Positions 37,531 to 47,205 are shown, counted from the stretch's first letter. The stretch is DNA of 64,000 nucleotides from Fischerella sp. PCC 9605 (GCF_000517105.1 NZ_KI912149.1:260712-324711), one strand, 5' to 3'. The notes: generated by a model not told the origin, from the letters alone. Translations and numbers: made by a program.

Positions 37531-37659
37531 GTATAAGTAAAAATACTCAATATGCTTGGGTTTTCAGGTTTTTTTCTGTAAGTAACGAATAGTTGTATAT
37601 GGTCAACTTTATTTGCAAAGCTTGGAAATTGTTATAGAACAGAAATCAGAGAGCACAAA

Positions 37660-38134
37660 ATGGGTAAAAATAGAGTGATCGAGTCCAGCCTAGAAACAAG
37701 AAACAATACTCCACCACCTGAAAATAAAGCCCTAAGTAAATCTATAGAAACTTTAGGACTTAAAAAAATTCAGCGACACGTTTTTATCTGTGCTGACCAG
37801 ACACTGCCTAAATGTTGCTCAAAACAAGCAAGTTTGGAAGCGTGGGAATACTTGAAAAAGCGGCTCTTGAGAACTAGAACTAGATTTTCCCCAAGAATAT
37901 CGTCCAAGTTGCATATTCAGAACCAAAGCCAACTGCTTGCGAGTTTGTTGCTCTGGGCCGATAATGGTGGTTTACCCGGATGGTGTCTGGTATCGCCAAG
38001 CAACCCCGGAAGTCATTGAGCGGATCATTCAAGAACACTTAACTGGAAACAAGATTGTAGAAGAGTATGCTTTTCTAGTCCATCGTTTGTCAGAAACTTC
38101 CTCGGTTTCTTGTAGACAATTGATAGAAGCGTAA
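37660..38134 (+). pseudogene. (2Fe-2S) ferredoxin-like protein, frameshifted
   Basis: Two frames make one thioredoxin-fold (2Fe-2S) ferredoxin domain protein of about 158 aa. The first (37660 on) reads QRHVFICADQTLPKCC and SLEAWEYLKKRLL. The second reads [22 protein letters not shown], then [19 protein letters not shown] and [24 protein letters not shown]. Skipping one base (A at 37870) joins them as RLL-ELELD, so the lesion is a single-nucleotide insertion. The cluster ligands are expected to be the Cys residues of CADQ...KCC, ANC and VCCSGP. Such proteins are widespread in cyanobacteria, with unknown electron-transfer partner. It is either decayed or a sequencing error. Confidence 0.82.
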
Positions 38135-38457
38135 AACTTAAGGATATGGTACAGCGGTAAGCTATGAGAAGTGCGGGTTAATTGTTTACTAGGAGCATCT
38201 TTGGTTTACTAAAGTTTGATAATCTAAACGATTATTATTCTATTGAAGTTTTTTGCCCGCTCCTTTCAAAGCGATATATAATAACGCATTATAAATACTA
38301 CTGCTCTACGTATCCTTACTGGACTTTTGCCATTGGTATAGTAGTTGCTCTAGAGTGATTATCACTTTTGAGAGATTCACGAAGCAAAGGCAAGTTAAGT
38401 GGGAAAAAGCACAACACCACAATCATCCACCAAAACCGATCGCTATACAAGGCCCTT
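38135..38457. other. Intergenic region upstream of the NarL-type regulator, 323 bp
   Basis: No gene recognised. AT-rich, with a TTTTTTGCCCGC-N-GATATATAATAACG stretch (about 38250-38286) that might contain a promoter; nothing firmer. Confidence 0.4.
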
Positions 38458-39135
38458 ATGGATCTAAGCGCGACAAGTGCCACTGCTATGAAAGAACCCA
38501 GCATGAAAGATCACAAACGACTTCTACTCATTGATGATGACCCTAACCTCATCTTGCTGGTGAAGGACTACTTAGAATTCCGGGGATACGAAGTCATCAC
38601 CGCCGAAAATGGTCGAGAAGCTCTGGAAATTTTGGAGCAGGATGTACCAGATATGATCATCTGCGATGTGATGATGCCGGAAATGGACGGATATACATTT
38701 GTGGAACAAGTCCGGCAAAACGAACGCACCAGCTGGATTCCCGTTCTGTTTCTCTCGGCCAAGGGACAAAGCGCAGACCGAGTGAAAGGACTAAATAAAG
38801 GTGCTGATGTATACATGGTCAAGCCCTTTGAACCAGAAGAATTGGTGGCGCAGGTAGAATCTTCTCTCAAGCAAACCATTCGCTGGAAAGAACACCAAGC
38901 CAAAGGAGGAGATAACGGTTCCCGCATTCAAGTTCCTTTCGACGTGCAGTTAACCCCAACAGAACTGAAAGTTGTACAGTTTGTGGCTAGGGGCTTAGCT
39001 AACCGCGAAATAGCTGAAGAATTGAATGTTAGTCAGCGTACGGTTGAAAGCCATGTATCTAATATGTTGGGTAAAACCAATCTTCACAACCGTACAGAAC
39101 TAGCACGATGGGCGATCGAAAATCAAATGGCATAG
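38458..39135 (+). CDS. NarL-type response regulator (Ycf29/Rre1-like)
   Basis: Two-domain regulator: a receiver (about 20-135) with acidic pocket IDDDPN, Asp70 in IICDVMMPEMDGYTF and Lys in YMVKPFEPEELV, then a LuxR/NarL helix-turn-helix (LTPTELKVVQFVARGLANREIAEELNVSQRTVESHVSNML) that binds DNA after phosphorylation. The sequence strongly resembles the cyanobacterial/plastid Ycf29 (Rre1) regulator, linked in Synechocystis to heat and other stress genes; this assignment is from memory. Several in-frame ATGs exist; 38458 gives 225 aa, while 38488 and 38503 are alternatives. Monocistronic. Its proximity to groESL is suggestive only. Confidence 0.88.
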   Translation: MDLSATSATAMKEPSMKDHKRLLLIDDDPNLILLVKDYLEFRGYEVITAENGREALEILEQDVPDMIICDVMMPEMDGYTFVEQVRQNERTSWIPVLFLSAKGQSADRVKGLNKGADVYMVKPFEPEELVAQVESSLKQTIRWKEHQAKGGDNGSRIQVPFDVQLTPTELKVVQFVARGLANREIAEELNVSQRTVESHVSNMLGKTNLHNRTELARWAIENQMA

Positions 39136-39144
39136 ACTAAAATA

Positions 39145-39218
39145 CTGAGCCATGAGTGTTGAGTTATGAGTTAGTTAGTCTCCATTCCAAACTCATAACT
39201 CGAAACTCTTAACTAAAC
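39145..39218. repeat. Inverted GAGTTATGAGTT / AACTCATAACTC repeat
   Basis: GTTGAGTTATGAGTTAG pairs with CTCATAACTCGAAACTC around TCTCCATTCC. A hairpin that may terminate the response-regulator transcript. Confidence 0.6.
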
Positions 39219-39415
39219 TACTCTTGTTTTGGGTCAGCGTTGGCAATCTGGGTAGCCTTCGTTTTTAGTCCAACTCAAAGCAGCCATCTTGTCGTCTTTT
39301 CTCGCGAAATTACTGCTCCTCATGCACTTTCTTGGGAAGATGTTCGACTAGATGGGATGGGTGAGAATTATGAATGCTGAATGCTGAAAATTTCATAATT
39401 CATAATTTTTATTCC

Positions 39416-40255
39416 CTAATCAACTTCTTTGATGCGGGTTTTACGTTCCACAATTTCTTTCAAAACCAGCGTCACTAATCCCAAACAAGCAAGCAAGACA
39501 GCAGCAGCAAATGCTGTTTGGGTTTCATACTGCTTGTAAGCCTCTTCAATGTACAGAGGTAAGGTTTGAGTTTTACGGATAATGTTGCCAGAGACCACAG
39601 ATACAGCCCCAAATTCACCCATCGCTCTAGCGTTGGTTAAAATCAACCCATAAAGCAGACCCCAGCGGATATTGGGTAAGGTAACATGCCAGAAAGTTTG
39701 CCAATCACCAGCGCCTAGAGTCTTCGCAGCTTCTTCTTGATCGGAACCAGCTTCTTCTAAGACAGGAATAACTTCACGAGCGACAAAAGGCATAGTAACA
39801 AATGCTGTGGCGATAATCATTCCTGGTAAAGCAAATATCACCTTGAAATTTGTGTTTTCCAAAATCGGCCCTAACCAGCCATGACGCCCATAGAGCAAAA
39901 CCATCATCAAACCAGCAACGACTGGTGAAATGGAAAAGGGAATATCTAAAATACTAATTACCAAGGCGCGACCGGGGAACTTATGGCGGGCTATAACCCA
40001 GGCAGCACATAGTCCAAATACGGCATTTAGCGGCACCACAATCAAGGCTATCAATAGAGTTAGCTGTGCAGCGTGAATAAATTCATCTGTTGTCAGATAG
40101 CCCCAAACAGCTGCAATTCCACCCTGGAAAGCTTGGACAAAGACATTTATTGCTGGGATGAATAGGACAAGGGCAAGGTAAATAACAGCTACTGCAATTA
40201 AAACTACCTTTACCCAACGAGATTCTTGATTTATGTGCTTAGCTTTCATAGTCAT
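39416..40255 (-). CDS. cysW: Sulfate ABC transporter permease CysW
   Basis: Second membrane permease of the sulfate/thiosulfate importer. The 279-aa protein has about six transmembrane segments and the permease EAA loop VLEEAGSDQEEAAKTLGAGDWQTFWHVTLPNI, which docks on the ATPase. ARAMGEFGAVSVVSG is a CysW/CysT signature. It is the last gene of sbpA-cysT-cysW on this strand; the ATPase gene cysA is not found next to it, unlike the usual cyanobacterial order. Confidence 0.96.
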   Translation of the reverse strand: MTMKAKHINQESRWVKVVLIAVAVIYLALVLFIPAINVFVQAFQGGIAAVWGYLTTDEFIHAAQLTLLIALIVVPLNAVFGLCAAWVIARHKFPGRALVISILDIPFSISPVVAGLMMVLLYGRHGWLGPILENTNFKVIFALPGMIIATAFVTMPFVAREVIPVLEEAGSDQEEAAKTLGAGDWQTFWHVTLPNIRWGLLYGLILTNARAMGEFGAVSVVSGNIIRKTQTLPLYIEEAYKQYETQTAFAAAVLLACLGLVTLVLKEIVERKTRIKEVD

Positions 40256-40340
40256 TAGTCATTAGTCATTAGTCATTGGTCATTGGTCATGAGTTATTAG
40301 TATTAGCCAAACAACAAATGACAAATGACAAATGACAATA
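40251..40340. repeat. TCATTAG heptanucleotide array, cysT-cysW
   Basis: AGTCATTAGTCATTAGTCATT, then GGTCATTGGTCATG, opposite ACAAATGACAAATGACAAATGAC. It fills the gap between the two permease genes and could fold as a hairpin in the mRNA. Confidence 0.75.
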
Positions 40341-41198
40341 TTACCTTTGATAACGTCTTCCCCAAGCTTGCAATAGGTTAATAACCAACAACAGCAACAG
40401 CGAAATACCCAAAAGCACTGTACCAATCACGGTTGCACCAGCGTAGTCATATTGTTCTAATCGTTGGAAAATGAGCACCGATGCAATCAAATCCTTAAAA
40501 GGAATATTTGAGGCAACAATCACAATCGAACCGTATTCTCCAACAGCACGAGAAAAGCCCAGTGCTACCCCTGTCAGTAGGGCTGGGAACAGAGGGGGTA
40601 AAACTACTCTCCAGAAAGTTTGAAATTTTGATGCCCCCAAACTCCAAGCCGCCTCTTCAATGTCCCGTTCCATTTCTTGCAACACTGGTTGTAAAGTCCG
40701 CACCACAAACGGAAGGGAAATAAATAGCATCGCTACACCTACACCTAAGCGAGTAAAAGCAACTTTAATTCCCAAAGGTGCAAGTAATGAACCAATCCAG
40801 CCATTTTCGCTATATACTGTGGCTAAAGTAAGTCCCGCTACCGAAGTCGGTAAGGCAAACGGTAAATCAATCGCTGCATCAATAAACCGCTTCAGCGGAA
40901 AGTCGTATCTTACCAATACCCAAGCCACTAACGTACCAAATAGTGCATTGAGGGCAGCTGCCAACAAAGCTGTAATAAATGTAACGTCGTATGCTGAAAG
41001 AGCTACTGGACTAGTAGCAATTTGAAAGAATTCTACTGGCCCAACCATGCTTGCTTGCAATAGTAGCGCCGCCATTGGTATCAACAGCATAATGGTGAGA
41101 TAACCAATGGTTATTCGCCAAGGCCAAGATATTTTAGGGATATTGAATTTTGAAGTTTGAATTTTAGATTTTGGATTTTGGATTTCGGATATAGTCAT
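40341..41198 (-). CDS. cysT: Sulfate ABC transporter permease CysT
   Basis: First membrane permease of the sulfate importer. 285 aa with about six transmembrane segments; the EAA loop is [32 protein letters not shown] and [17 protein letters not shown] is the family signature. The first 18 residues ([18 protein letters not shown]) are polar and repeat-like (KSKIQ/PKSKI), an N-terminal extension typical of repeats in these genomes; a later start at the basic [14 protein letters not shown] segment is possible. It lies between sbpA and cysW. Confidence 0.95.
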   Translation of the reverse strand: MTISEIQNPKSKIQTSKFNIPKISWPWRITIGYLTIMLLIPMAALLLQASMVGPVEFFQIATSPVALSAYDVTFITALLAAALNALFGTLVAWVLVRYDFPLKRFIDAAIDLPFALPTSVAGLTLATVYSENGWIGSLLAPLGIKVAFTRLGVGVAMLFISLPFVVRTLQPVLQEMERDIEEAAWSLGASKFQTFWRVVLPPLFPALLTGVALGFSRAVGEYGSIVIVASNIPFKDLIASVLIFQRLEQYDYAGATVIGTVLLGISLLLLLVINLLQAWGRRYQR

Positions 41199-41345
41199 TT
41201 AGTCAAGAGTCAAGAGTTAGTAGTTAGTGGTTAGTGGTTGGTGGTTGTTGGTTGTTGGTTGTTGGTTGTTGGTTGTTGGTTGGTTGCTGGTTATTTCCAA
41301 TTCCCAATGCCCAATTCCCAATGCCCAATGCCCGATGCCCACTCC
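41199..41345. repeat. Composite heptamer arrays, sbpA-cysT
   Basis: Plus-strand TTAGTGG units, then at least five TTGTTGG units (41236-41282), then TCCCAAT / GCCCAAT units (CAATGCCCAATTCCCAATG) to 41340. Three STRR families abut one another between two operon genes. Confidence 0.85.
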
Positions 41346-41363
41346 TCCCATCTCCCCCTCCTC

Positions 41364-42404
41364 TTACTTAAGGTTTGCCTGAATTTCATCAAATGCAGCC
41401 CCATCGGCAAAGAATTGTTTTTGCACCAGATCCCATCCGCCCAATTCTTGAACTGTAAATAGGGTTTTGACTGGAGGAAACTGATTAGCAAGTTCTTGGG
41501 CAACTGTGGCGTCTACGGGTCGAAATCCGACTTTGGCAAATTCTCGCTGTGCTGCTGAAGTAAAAAGATATTTCACAAAGGCTTCGGCTACTTCTCGATT
41601 GCCGTGTTTTTCAACGTTTTTATCTACGACAGCCACGGGATTCTCAATCGAAATATTCACTTGCGGAACTATATAGGGACTTTTTTTACCTCTCAATCCA
41701 GCCAAGATGATTTCGTTTTCGTAGTTGATTAAAACATCACCCTGACCTTGGTTGAAAAAGACGTCGCTAGCTTCACGGGAATCTCTGGGTAACACGGGCG
41801 TGTTTTTATAGACTTTGCTGGTAAATTCTAGGGCTTGGGCATCAGAAGCCCCAGTTTCTTTTTGTGAACCCCATAAAGCCAAAAAATTCCAACGCGCTAC
41901 TCCAGAAGTTTTGGGGTTAGCCGTGATCACATTTACTCCCTCTTTTGTCAAGTCTGCCCACGTCTTGATTTGTTTGGGATTATCTTTACGGGTTACTAGG
42001 GCTGCAACGGATTTAGTGGCGATCGCATTATTCGGTGCTTTTTTCTCCCATCCTGCTTGAATTAACCCTGCTTTTTCTATTTTTTTAATGTCCAACGCCA
42101 GCGCCAAATTCACCACATCCGCATCTAAGCCATCAATGACGGCACGGGTTTGAGCGCCAGAACCCCCATAGCTTTCGTTAAACAATACTCTTTGATTGTG
42201 TTGCTTTTTCCACTCTTGCACGAATTGGGGGATAATTTTCTTGAATGCTGGTCGGGTGACAGCATAAGAAACCAGCGTTATCTCTACATCGGGATTTTGA
42301 GCTTTGGACGCTGAACAAGATGCAACTGCTAAGCTCAAACCCAAGCCCAGCAAGAACAGCGACACCAATCTTTTTCGCTGTGTTAGCCACTGCCACAGCC
42401 CCAT
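41364..42404 (-). CDS. sbpA: Sulfate-binding lipoprotein SbpA
   Basis: Periplasmic substrate-binding component of the sulfate importer. From ATG 42404 (GAGGAG about 8 nt upstream) the 346-aa protein begins with a basic/hydrophobic signal peptide (KRLVSLFLLGLGLSLAVASCSAS) with an AVASC lipobox, so it is probably lipid-anchored. Sulfate-binding features are VEITLVSYAVTRPAF, SYGGSGAQTRAVIDGL, TANPKTSGVARWNFLALWG and FFNQGQGDVLINYENE. First gene of sbpA-cysT-cysW; expression under sulfur limitation is expected from the family. Confidence 0.95.
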   Translation of the reverse strand: MGLWQWLTQRKRLVSLFLLGLGLSLAVASCSASKAQNPDVEITLVSYAVTRPAFKKIIPQFVQEWKKQHNQRVLFNESYGGSGAQTRAVIDGLDADVVNLALALDIKKIEKAGLIQAGWEKKAPNNAIATKSVAALVTRKDNPKQIKTWADLTKEGVNVITANPKTSGVARWNFLALWGSQKETGASDAQALEFTSKVYKNTPVLPRDSREASDVFFNQGQGDVLINYENEIILAGLRGKKSPYIVPQVNISIENPVAVVDKNVEKHGNREVAEAFVKYLFTSAAQREFAKVGFRPVDATVAQELANQFPPVKTLFTVQELGGWDLVQKQFFADGAAFDEIQANLK

Positions 42405-42510
42405 AAAATCTTCTCCTCTGAAATCCCGGTTTCTCCATCGGCTTACGGGACTTAGAAATATAATATTACACTGGCAGTGACAAAAACACAAAGGCAGAAG
42501 GCAAAAAATA

Positions 42511-42575
42511 CTTGGTGTCTTGGTGCCTTAGTGGTTCAAGATTTTTTTTAACCACCAAGACACCAAGACACTAAG
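42511..42575. repeat. Inverted CTTGGTGTC / GACACCAAG repeat
   Basis: CTTGGTGTCTTGGTGCCTTAG paired with CCAAGACACCAAGACACTAAG around an eight-T loop, between asnS and sbpA. Same element as at 23774-23843. Confidence 0.75.
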
Positions 42576-42636
42576 AAAAAATATAAAAAATGTTGGGTTT
42601 CTCAACCCAACCTACCTAACTACAAATGACTAATGA

Positions 42637-44028
42637 CTAAAATTCAGCATTTTCTGGCGTACGTGGAAAAGGAATCACATCGCGGATATTTCCCATTCCC
42701 GTCATAAATTGTATGAGGCGTTCAAAACCTAGTCCAAAACCAGCGTGGGGAACAGTACCATAGCGACGCAAATCAAGATACCACCATAAATCTTCTTGCT
42801 TCATCCCTTGCGCTTCTATTCGCTTTTCGAGTACTTCTAGGCGTTCTTCCCGTTGTGAACCACCGATAATTTCGCCGATTTTCGGCGCAAGGATATCCAT
42901 TGCGCGGACGGTTTTTTCATCGTCGTTTAAGCGCATATAAAAGGCTTTGATTTGCGCTGGGTAGTCTGTGACGATAACTGGTTTTTTAAACTGTTGTTCA
43001 CAAAGGTAGCGCTCGTGTTCTGATTGTAAATCTAAGCCCCAATTGACTGGATATTCAAACTTGACATCGGCTTTTTCTAAAAGTTTGATGGCATCTGTAT
43101 AAGTGATACGTTCAAATTGATTGTTGATTATATGATCTGCGGTTGCTAACACAGTACTATCAATGCGCTGGTTAAAAAATTCCATGTCTTCTGGGCATTT
43201 TTCCAGTACATATTTAAAAATATATTTGAGGAATTCCTCAGCTAAATCCATATCTCCTTGGAGGTCGCAAAATGCCATTTCTGGTTCGACCATCCAAAAT
43301 TCTGCTAAGTGGCGGGAAGTATTGGAGTTTTCGGCGCGGAAGGTAGGACCAAAGGTGTAGACGTTGGTAAAAGCCATCGCCATGATTTCTGCTTCTAGTT
43401 GACCGCTAACTGTTAGGTATGTGGGTCTCGCAAAGAAGTCTTTACTATAATCTACTGTTTGGGTTTCTGTGCGGGGAATGTTTTTTAAATCTAAACTGGT
43501 GACGCTGAAAAGTTCTCCTGCACCTTCGCAGTCACTGGCGGTAATGATGGGAGTGTGTACCCACATAAAGCCGCGTTCTTGGAAGAATTGGTGTATGGCT
43601 GTAGCACAAGCATTACGGACGCGGAAAACTGCACCAAAGGAATTGGTGCGCGATCGCAAATGTCCAATAGTTCGCAGAAACTCAAAGGAATGGCGTTTCT
43701 TTTGCAGAGGATAAGTTTCGGGATCGGCTTCTCCGTAAACTTTGACGCTATTTGCTTTCAATTCTACGCGCTGTCCTTTGGCTGGGGAAGCTACAAGTAC
43801 CCCAGATACTTCTACGGAAGCACCTGTATTCAGCTTTTTCAAGATCGCTTCATAGTCTGGCAAATCTTGATTAATTACTATTTGTAAGTTAGCCAAAGAT
43901 GAGCCATCATTTACTTCAATAAAAGCAAAATCTTTTAATTCACGTTTTGTGCGAACCCAACCTTGTACCTTGAGTGACTCATCAGGCTGACCATCTCGTA
44001 ATATTTCAGCAATCCTTAGATTTACCAT
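42637..44028 (-). CDS. asnS: Asparaginyl-tRNA synthetase
   Basis: Class IIb aminoacyl-tRNA synthetase that charges tRNA-Asn. The N-terminal OB-fold anticodon-binding domain is at residues 15-110 ([25 protein letters not shown]). The catalytic core has motif 1 around [22 protein letters not shown], motif 2 [29 protein letters not shown], and motif 3 [29 protein letters not shown]. The 463-aa length is typical. It is monocistronic, about 120 nt from the next gene. Confidence 0.98.
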   Translation of the reverse strand: MVNLRIAEILRDGQPDESLKVQGWVRTKRELKDFAFIEVNDGSSLANLQIVINQDLPDYEAILKKLNTGASVEVSGVLVASPAKGQRVELKANSVKVYGEADPETYPLQKKRHSFEFLRTIGHLRSRTNSFGAVFRVRNACATAIHQFFQERGFMWVHTPIITASDCEGAGELFSVTSLDLKNIPRTETQTVDYSKDFFARPTYLTVSGQLEAEIMAMAFTNVYTFGPTFRAENSNTSRHLAEFWMVEPEMAFCDLQGDMDLAEEFLKYIFKYVLEKCPEDMEFFNQRIDSTVLATADHIINNQFERITYTDAIKLLEKADVKFEYPVNWGLDLQSEHERYLCEQQFKKPVIVTDYPAQIKAFYMRLNDDEKTVRAMDILAPKIGEIIGGSQREERLEVLEKRIEAQGMKQEDLWWYLDLRRYGTVPHAGFGLGFERLIQFMTGMGNIRDVIPFPRTPENAEF

Positions 44029-44146
44029 ATCTGTATCCGAGCATAAAAGTTAGAGTGCGGCATTTTTAAAATTTTAGACTTTAAATTTTAAATTAAGGAT
44101 TGGAAATTAGAGATCAGGTCAATTCCTAGTACCCAGTCCCTAGTCT

Positions 44147-44515
44147 CTATCCACCACAAGATTTTAATATCCAGCCTATGATAACGCCCAATCCGCCAAA
44201 ACGGACAGCTTGCCAAAAAGGTTCTTTGAAACTGCGCCAAGAAAACAACTGACTTTCTAAGCAAACTTCTAGCACTTCTAGTTGCTGCTGAATTTGCCTC
44301 AATTCAGCTTTTATCTCTGGCGTATGATGTTTATTTTGATGAAGTTCATTAAATTTGTATTGTAATTGTATTTGTTTGCGGCGATCGCGTTGTATTTGTT
44401 TGTAGCGTTCTTTTAATGCCACAAGCGATCGCTCAACTTCCAACAGTTCTTGTTCAAAATCAAATTCCTGATTTTCTTCATCTGATGGCTCTGACGGTTT
44501 TTGAGGCTGCTTCAT
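44147..44515 (-). CDS. Small coiled-coil protein with C-terminal membrane helix
   Basis: 122 aa, no family recognised. The N-terminus is Pro/Glu-rich (MKQPQKPSEPSDEENQEFDFE), followed by a long charged helix likely to form a coiled coil (residues 20-95, e.g. QELLEVERSLVALKERYKQIQRDRRKQ), and ends in a short hydrophobic segment (VRFGGLGVIIGWILKSCGG) that may be a membrane anchor. A cyanobacterial hypothetical; divergent from the neighbouring gene at 44560. Confidence 0.65.
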   Translation of the reverse strand: MKQPQKPSEPSDEENQEFDFEQELLEVERSLVALKERYKQIQRDRRKQIQLQYKFNELHQNKHHTPEIKAELRQIQQQLEVLEVCLESQLFSWRSFKEPFWQAVRFGGLGVIIGWILKSCGG

Positions 44516-44559
44516 TTAAAGTAGTACAGTAAAGGTAAATGCGACTTTGCCAAAAGTGT

Positions 44560-44844
44560 ATGTCTCAATCTACACAGCTACCTAACAACAGTCAACTGAA
44601 TGAATTTACTACTTTAGAACTAGCCCAAGCTTTAATGGAGAGGTTAAGTATATCTCCAAATGATTGGCATCGCCTCAAGTCTAACCGCAAAGTTCGCGCT
44701 AGCGAACAAGTAGCCGCAGCTCTTGTGTTCCTCCTGAAGGAACAACCACAAGAAGCTCTAGCACGATTAGAACAAGCAACAGCTTGGTTAGACCATTCTA
44801 TTTCTGCGCCACCGTGTCCTACTCACGGACAAAAAAATAGTTAG
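44560..44844 (+). CDS. Small conserved cyanobacterial protein
   Basis: 94 aa from ATG 44560; the frame extends to 44539. It is helical: LNEFTTLELAQALMERLSISPNDWHRLKSNRKVRASEQVAAALVFLLKEQPQEALARLEQATAWLDHSI. The pattern of an amphipathic helix bundle and the SISPNDWHRLK segment recur in cyanobacterial hypothetical proteins, but I cannot give a function. It diverges from the coiled-coil gene and ends just before heptamer repeats. Confidence 0.65.
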   Translation: MSQSTQLPNNSQLNEFTTLELAQALMERLSISPNDWHRLKSNRKVRASEQVAAALVFLLKEQPQEALARLEQATAWLDHSISAPPCPTHGQKNS

Positions 44845-44930
44845 TGGTTAGTAGTTAGTGGTTAGTGGTAAACAATTAACTACTAACTACTAACTACTAT
44901 CCACTATCCACTAACCACTATCCACTATCT
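44841..44930. repeat. Inverted GTTAGTA / TACTAAC heptamer repeat
   Basis: TTAGTGGTTAGTAGTTAGTGG opposite ACTACTAACTACTAACTACT and ATCCACTATCCACTAACC, between convergent genes. A likely shared terminator; longest member of this family in the window. Confidence 0.75.
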
Positions 44931-45384
44931 AATTACGCAATAGCGGTATCCGAAGTCGATTTTGCTCTAGTTGTTTGCAAAGCCTTAACTCAGTACCTTT
45001 TCTATTCCACTCAACTTCGTCAAAAACCTGATGCAAAATCGATAAACCACGACCGCTTTCTGATTCATCTGGTGGCAGGAATTCTGTTGGATCGATACTA
45101 CAACTACACGAAGGAGTAAAGCCTCCGCCTTGATCTGATATTATCCACCAATATTTATTATCTATTAAAGAAAAACGCACTACAACTTTTTTACTGGGAT
45201 CAAGATTATTGCCATGTTTAGCTGCGTTAACTAAGGCTTCTTGAAGCCCTAGACGCAGTTCGGATTGCATTTGTATTGGAATCTCTGCCAAGAGTAAATC
45301 TAATATTGGGCAGAGATATAGAGTTGAGGCAAAACTAATAGTACCCCAACTACGTCCAACCGGACGAAGTGAAATGGTGATCAC
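44929..45384 (-). CDS. RsbW-like anti-sigma factor ATPase domain protein
   Basis: A 151-aa single-domain HATPase of the GHKL fold like serine-kinase anti-sigma factors (RsbW/SpoIIAB). The ATP-site N-box is LQEALVNAAKHGNN, the G1 box SDQGGGF, and the G2 region ESGRGLSILHQVFDEVEW. The N-terminal 45 residues precede the fold. No cognate anti-anti-sigma (STAS) or sigma gene lies adjacent. It may phosphorylate a STAS protein or bind a sigma factor; the partner is unknown. Confidence 0.88.
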   Translation of the reverse strand: MITISLRPVGRSWGTISFASTLYLCPILDLLLAEIPIQMQSELRLGLQEALVNAAKHGNNLDPSKKVVVRFSLIDNKYWWIISDQGGGFTPSCSCSIDPTEFLPPDESESGRGLSILHQVFDEVEWNRKGTELRLCKQLEQNRLRIPLLRN

Positions 45385-45804
45385 AAGAGAAACCCCGCAG
45401 CTTCAGAGTTAGCTAGACATCAGTTTGCTGTCACAGGCACCCTGATTTTTTGTGAGGTGGTCGTGTTGCCTTCAAACTTACGTCTTTGGAACTAAATTTT
45501 GAAAATGCTAGGGAGCGTTGGCTCTCCTAATGATATTGGGCTGCTCTTATATAAAACGGCTCAAACGAATCTGCTCAAGCAGTCAGCAACTCAAAATATG
45601 CTTTGTATTTGTAAAAGAGCATCACTATACTCTTTTATTTGCCGATTTGTAGTTTAAACAACCCAAATTCACGTTTGAGAGTAGCCCATGCAACTTCTAT
45701 TCTTTTGCACAAATGGAATTATATTTTTAGCTTAATTCAAGTTTAGCATTTTTACTATGCGCTAGACTACAAATTTAAAATTTGAGTTTTTGTAAAGGAC
45801 TTAT
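45385..45804. other. Intergenic region, 420 bp
   Basis: Mostly AT-rich. It contains the presumed promoter of the RsbW-like gene and the 3' end of the rRNA methyltransferase transcript. A small GGGAGCG...GGCTCTCC pair lies at about 45513-45528. No gene recognised. Confidence 0.45.
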
Positions 45805-47205
45805 CTAAGCTTTATGCAAACTTGATAAAACAAGAAAGGCTGCTGTTTCTACATGTGCAGTTTGGGGAAAGAAATCAGCTGGCTGTACGCGTATGAGAGT
45901 ATACACTCCATTTTCGCAAAGTAATTTCAGATCGCGGGCTAGGGTCGCTACTTTACAGCTGACATAAACTATACAAGTTGGTTTAGATATTAATAAAGTT
46001 TCTATAACTTTGCGATCGCATCCTTTACGTGGTGGGTCTAGCAAAACAATATCTGGCTTCATCTTCAGTTGTGGCAGTACCTTTTCTACTGCACCCGTCA
46101 TAAAAGTCACATTATTAATTTGATTGCGTTTTGCGTTCAAAATCGCCTGTTGCACTGCTTCCGGTTGTATTTCCAAGCCAATTGCTTGGTGTACTTGTTT
46201 TGCTAGTGGCAAAGTTAATGTACCAATACCACAATAGGTATCAACTAGCACTTCATTTCCTTGCAGGTTCAATTCTGATTGAATGACCTGTAACAATGCC
46301 TCCGCCGTTTCCGTATAAACTTGGAAAAACGTATCTGGTCGCACCTGGAATTCTAATCCTGCGAATTCTTCTCGCAGGTAGCCAATACCAGCAATACAAC
46401 GAGTTTCAGAACCGAAAATGGCATTTGTTCGTTCTGGGTTCCGGTTTAAACAAACTCCTACTAAAGTTGGATAGCGGTTCAACCACTCCTGTGATTGCTC
46501 TTGAATTCCAGGTAAATTCCAGTCTTTTACTATTAAAGTCAGCAACATTTCTCCAGTGCGACGACCAATGCGTAACCCAAGATGACGTATTACTCCTTTA
46601 TGAAACTGTTCTTTATAAACTTGCCAATTTCGCTTTTGGATATCTTGTTTTACTTCTGCTAATAAAGGATTTAATCTTGCATCTTGGACTGTACATTGAT
46701 TTAAATTAATTAATTGATGGCTACCTTTTTGATAGTAACCTGCTTGTACATTTCCTGTTGCTGATACACCCACAGGATAGGTGGCTTTGTTACGATAGCC
46801 CAAAGGTGAAGGAGCTCGCAAAACAGCGTCTACCGGTGGTTGCACAAAACCACCAATGCGTTCTAAAGCTTGAATAACTTGATTGCGCTTAGCTTCTAAC
46901 TGATATTGATAATCTATATGCTGCCACTGGCAACCACCACATTTATCAGCCACAATGCAACTAGGTCGAATACGATGGGGGGATGGCTCCAACAGTTGCT
47001 TGAGTTTAGCGTGAGCATAGGTCGGTTTGACGTGTACCAAGCGAACAACAACGCGATCGCCTGGCACAGTATCCGGTACAAATACTACCCGCTCATGCGA
47101 TCGTCCAACACCATCACCCGTATCGCTAGTGTCTGAAATATTAAGTTCTATTAATTCACCTTGTTTCCAAATAGTGTCTGTCATTTGTCCTTTGTCATTG
47201 GTCAT
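45805..47205 (-). CDS. 23S rRNA (uracil-5-)-methyltransferase, RumA/RlmD type
   Basis: SAM-dependent m5U methyltransferase of the TrmA/RlmD family. An N-terminal TRAM domain (about residues 10-70, GDGVGRSHERVVFVPDTVPGD) binds RNA, and the Cys cluster PSCIVADKCGGCQWQH ligates an iron-sulfur centre. The Rossmann methyltransferase has VDTYCGIGTLTLPLA, IGLEIQPEAVQQA, DPPRKGCDR and the catalytic Cys in IVYVSCKVATLARD. 466 aa, normal. The target uracil (U747, U1939 or both in the RlmCD type) is not decidable. Confidence 0.92.
   Translation of the reverse strand: MTNDKGQMTDTIWKQGELIELNISDTSDTGDGVGRSHERVVFVPDTVPGDRVVVRLVHVKPTYAHAKLKQLLEPSPHRIRPSCIVADKCGGCQWQHIDYQYQLEAKRNQVIQALERIGGFVQPPVDAVLRAPSPLGYRNKATYPVGVSATGNVQAGYYQKGSHQLINLNQCTVQDARLNPLLAEVKQDIQKRNWQVYKEQFHKGVIRHLGLRIGRRTGEMLLTLIVKDWNLPGIQEQSQEWLNRYPTLVGVCLNRNPERTNAIFGSETRCIAGIGYLREEFAGLEFQVRPDTFFQVYTETAEALLQVIQSELNLQGNEVLVDTYCGIGTLTLPLAKQVHQAIGLEIQPEAVQQAILNAKRNQINNVTFMTGAVEKVLPQLKMKPDIVLLDPPRKGCDRKVIETLLISKPTCIVYVSCKVATLARDLKLLCENGVYTLIRVQPADFFPQTAHVETAAFLVLSSLHKA

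Noticed and set aside
37441-37560. Possible CRISPR array from regular short repeats
   Set aside because: Repeat unit is 7 bp with no unique spacers; it is an STRR array.
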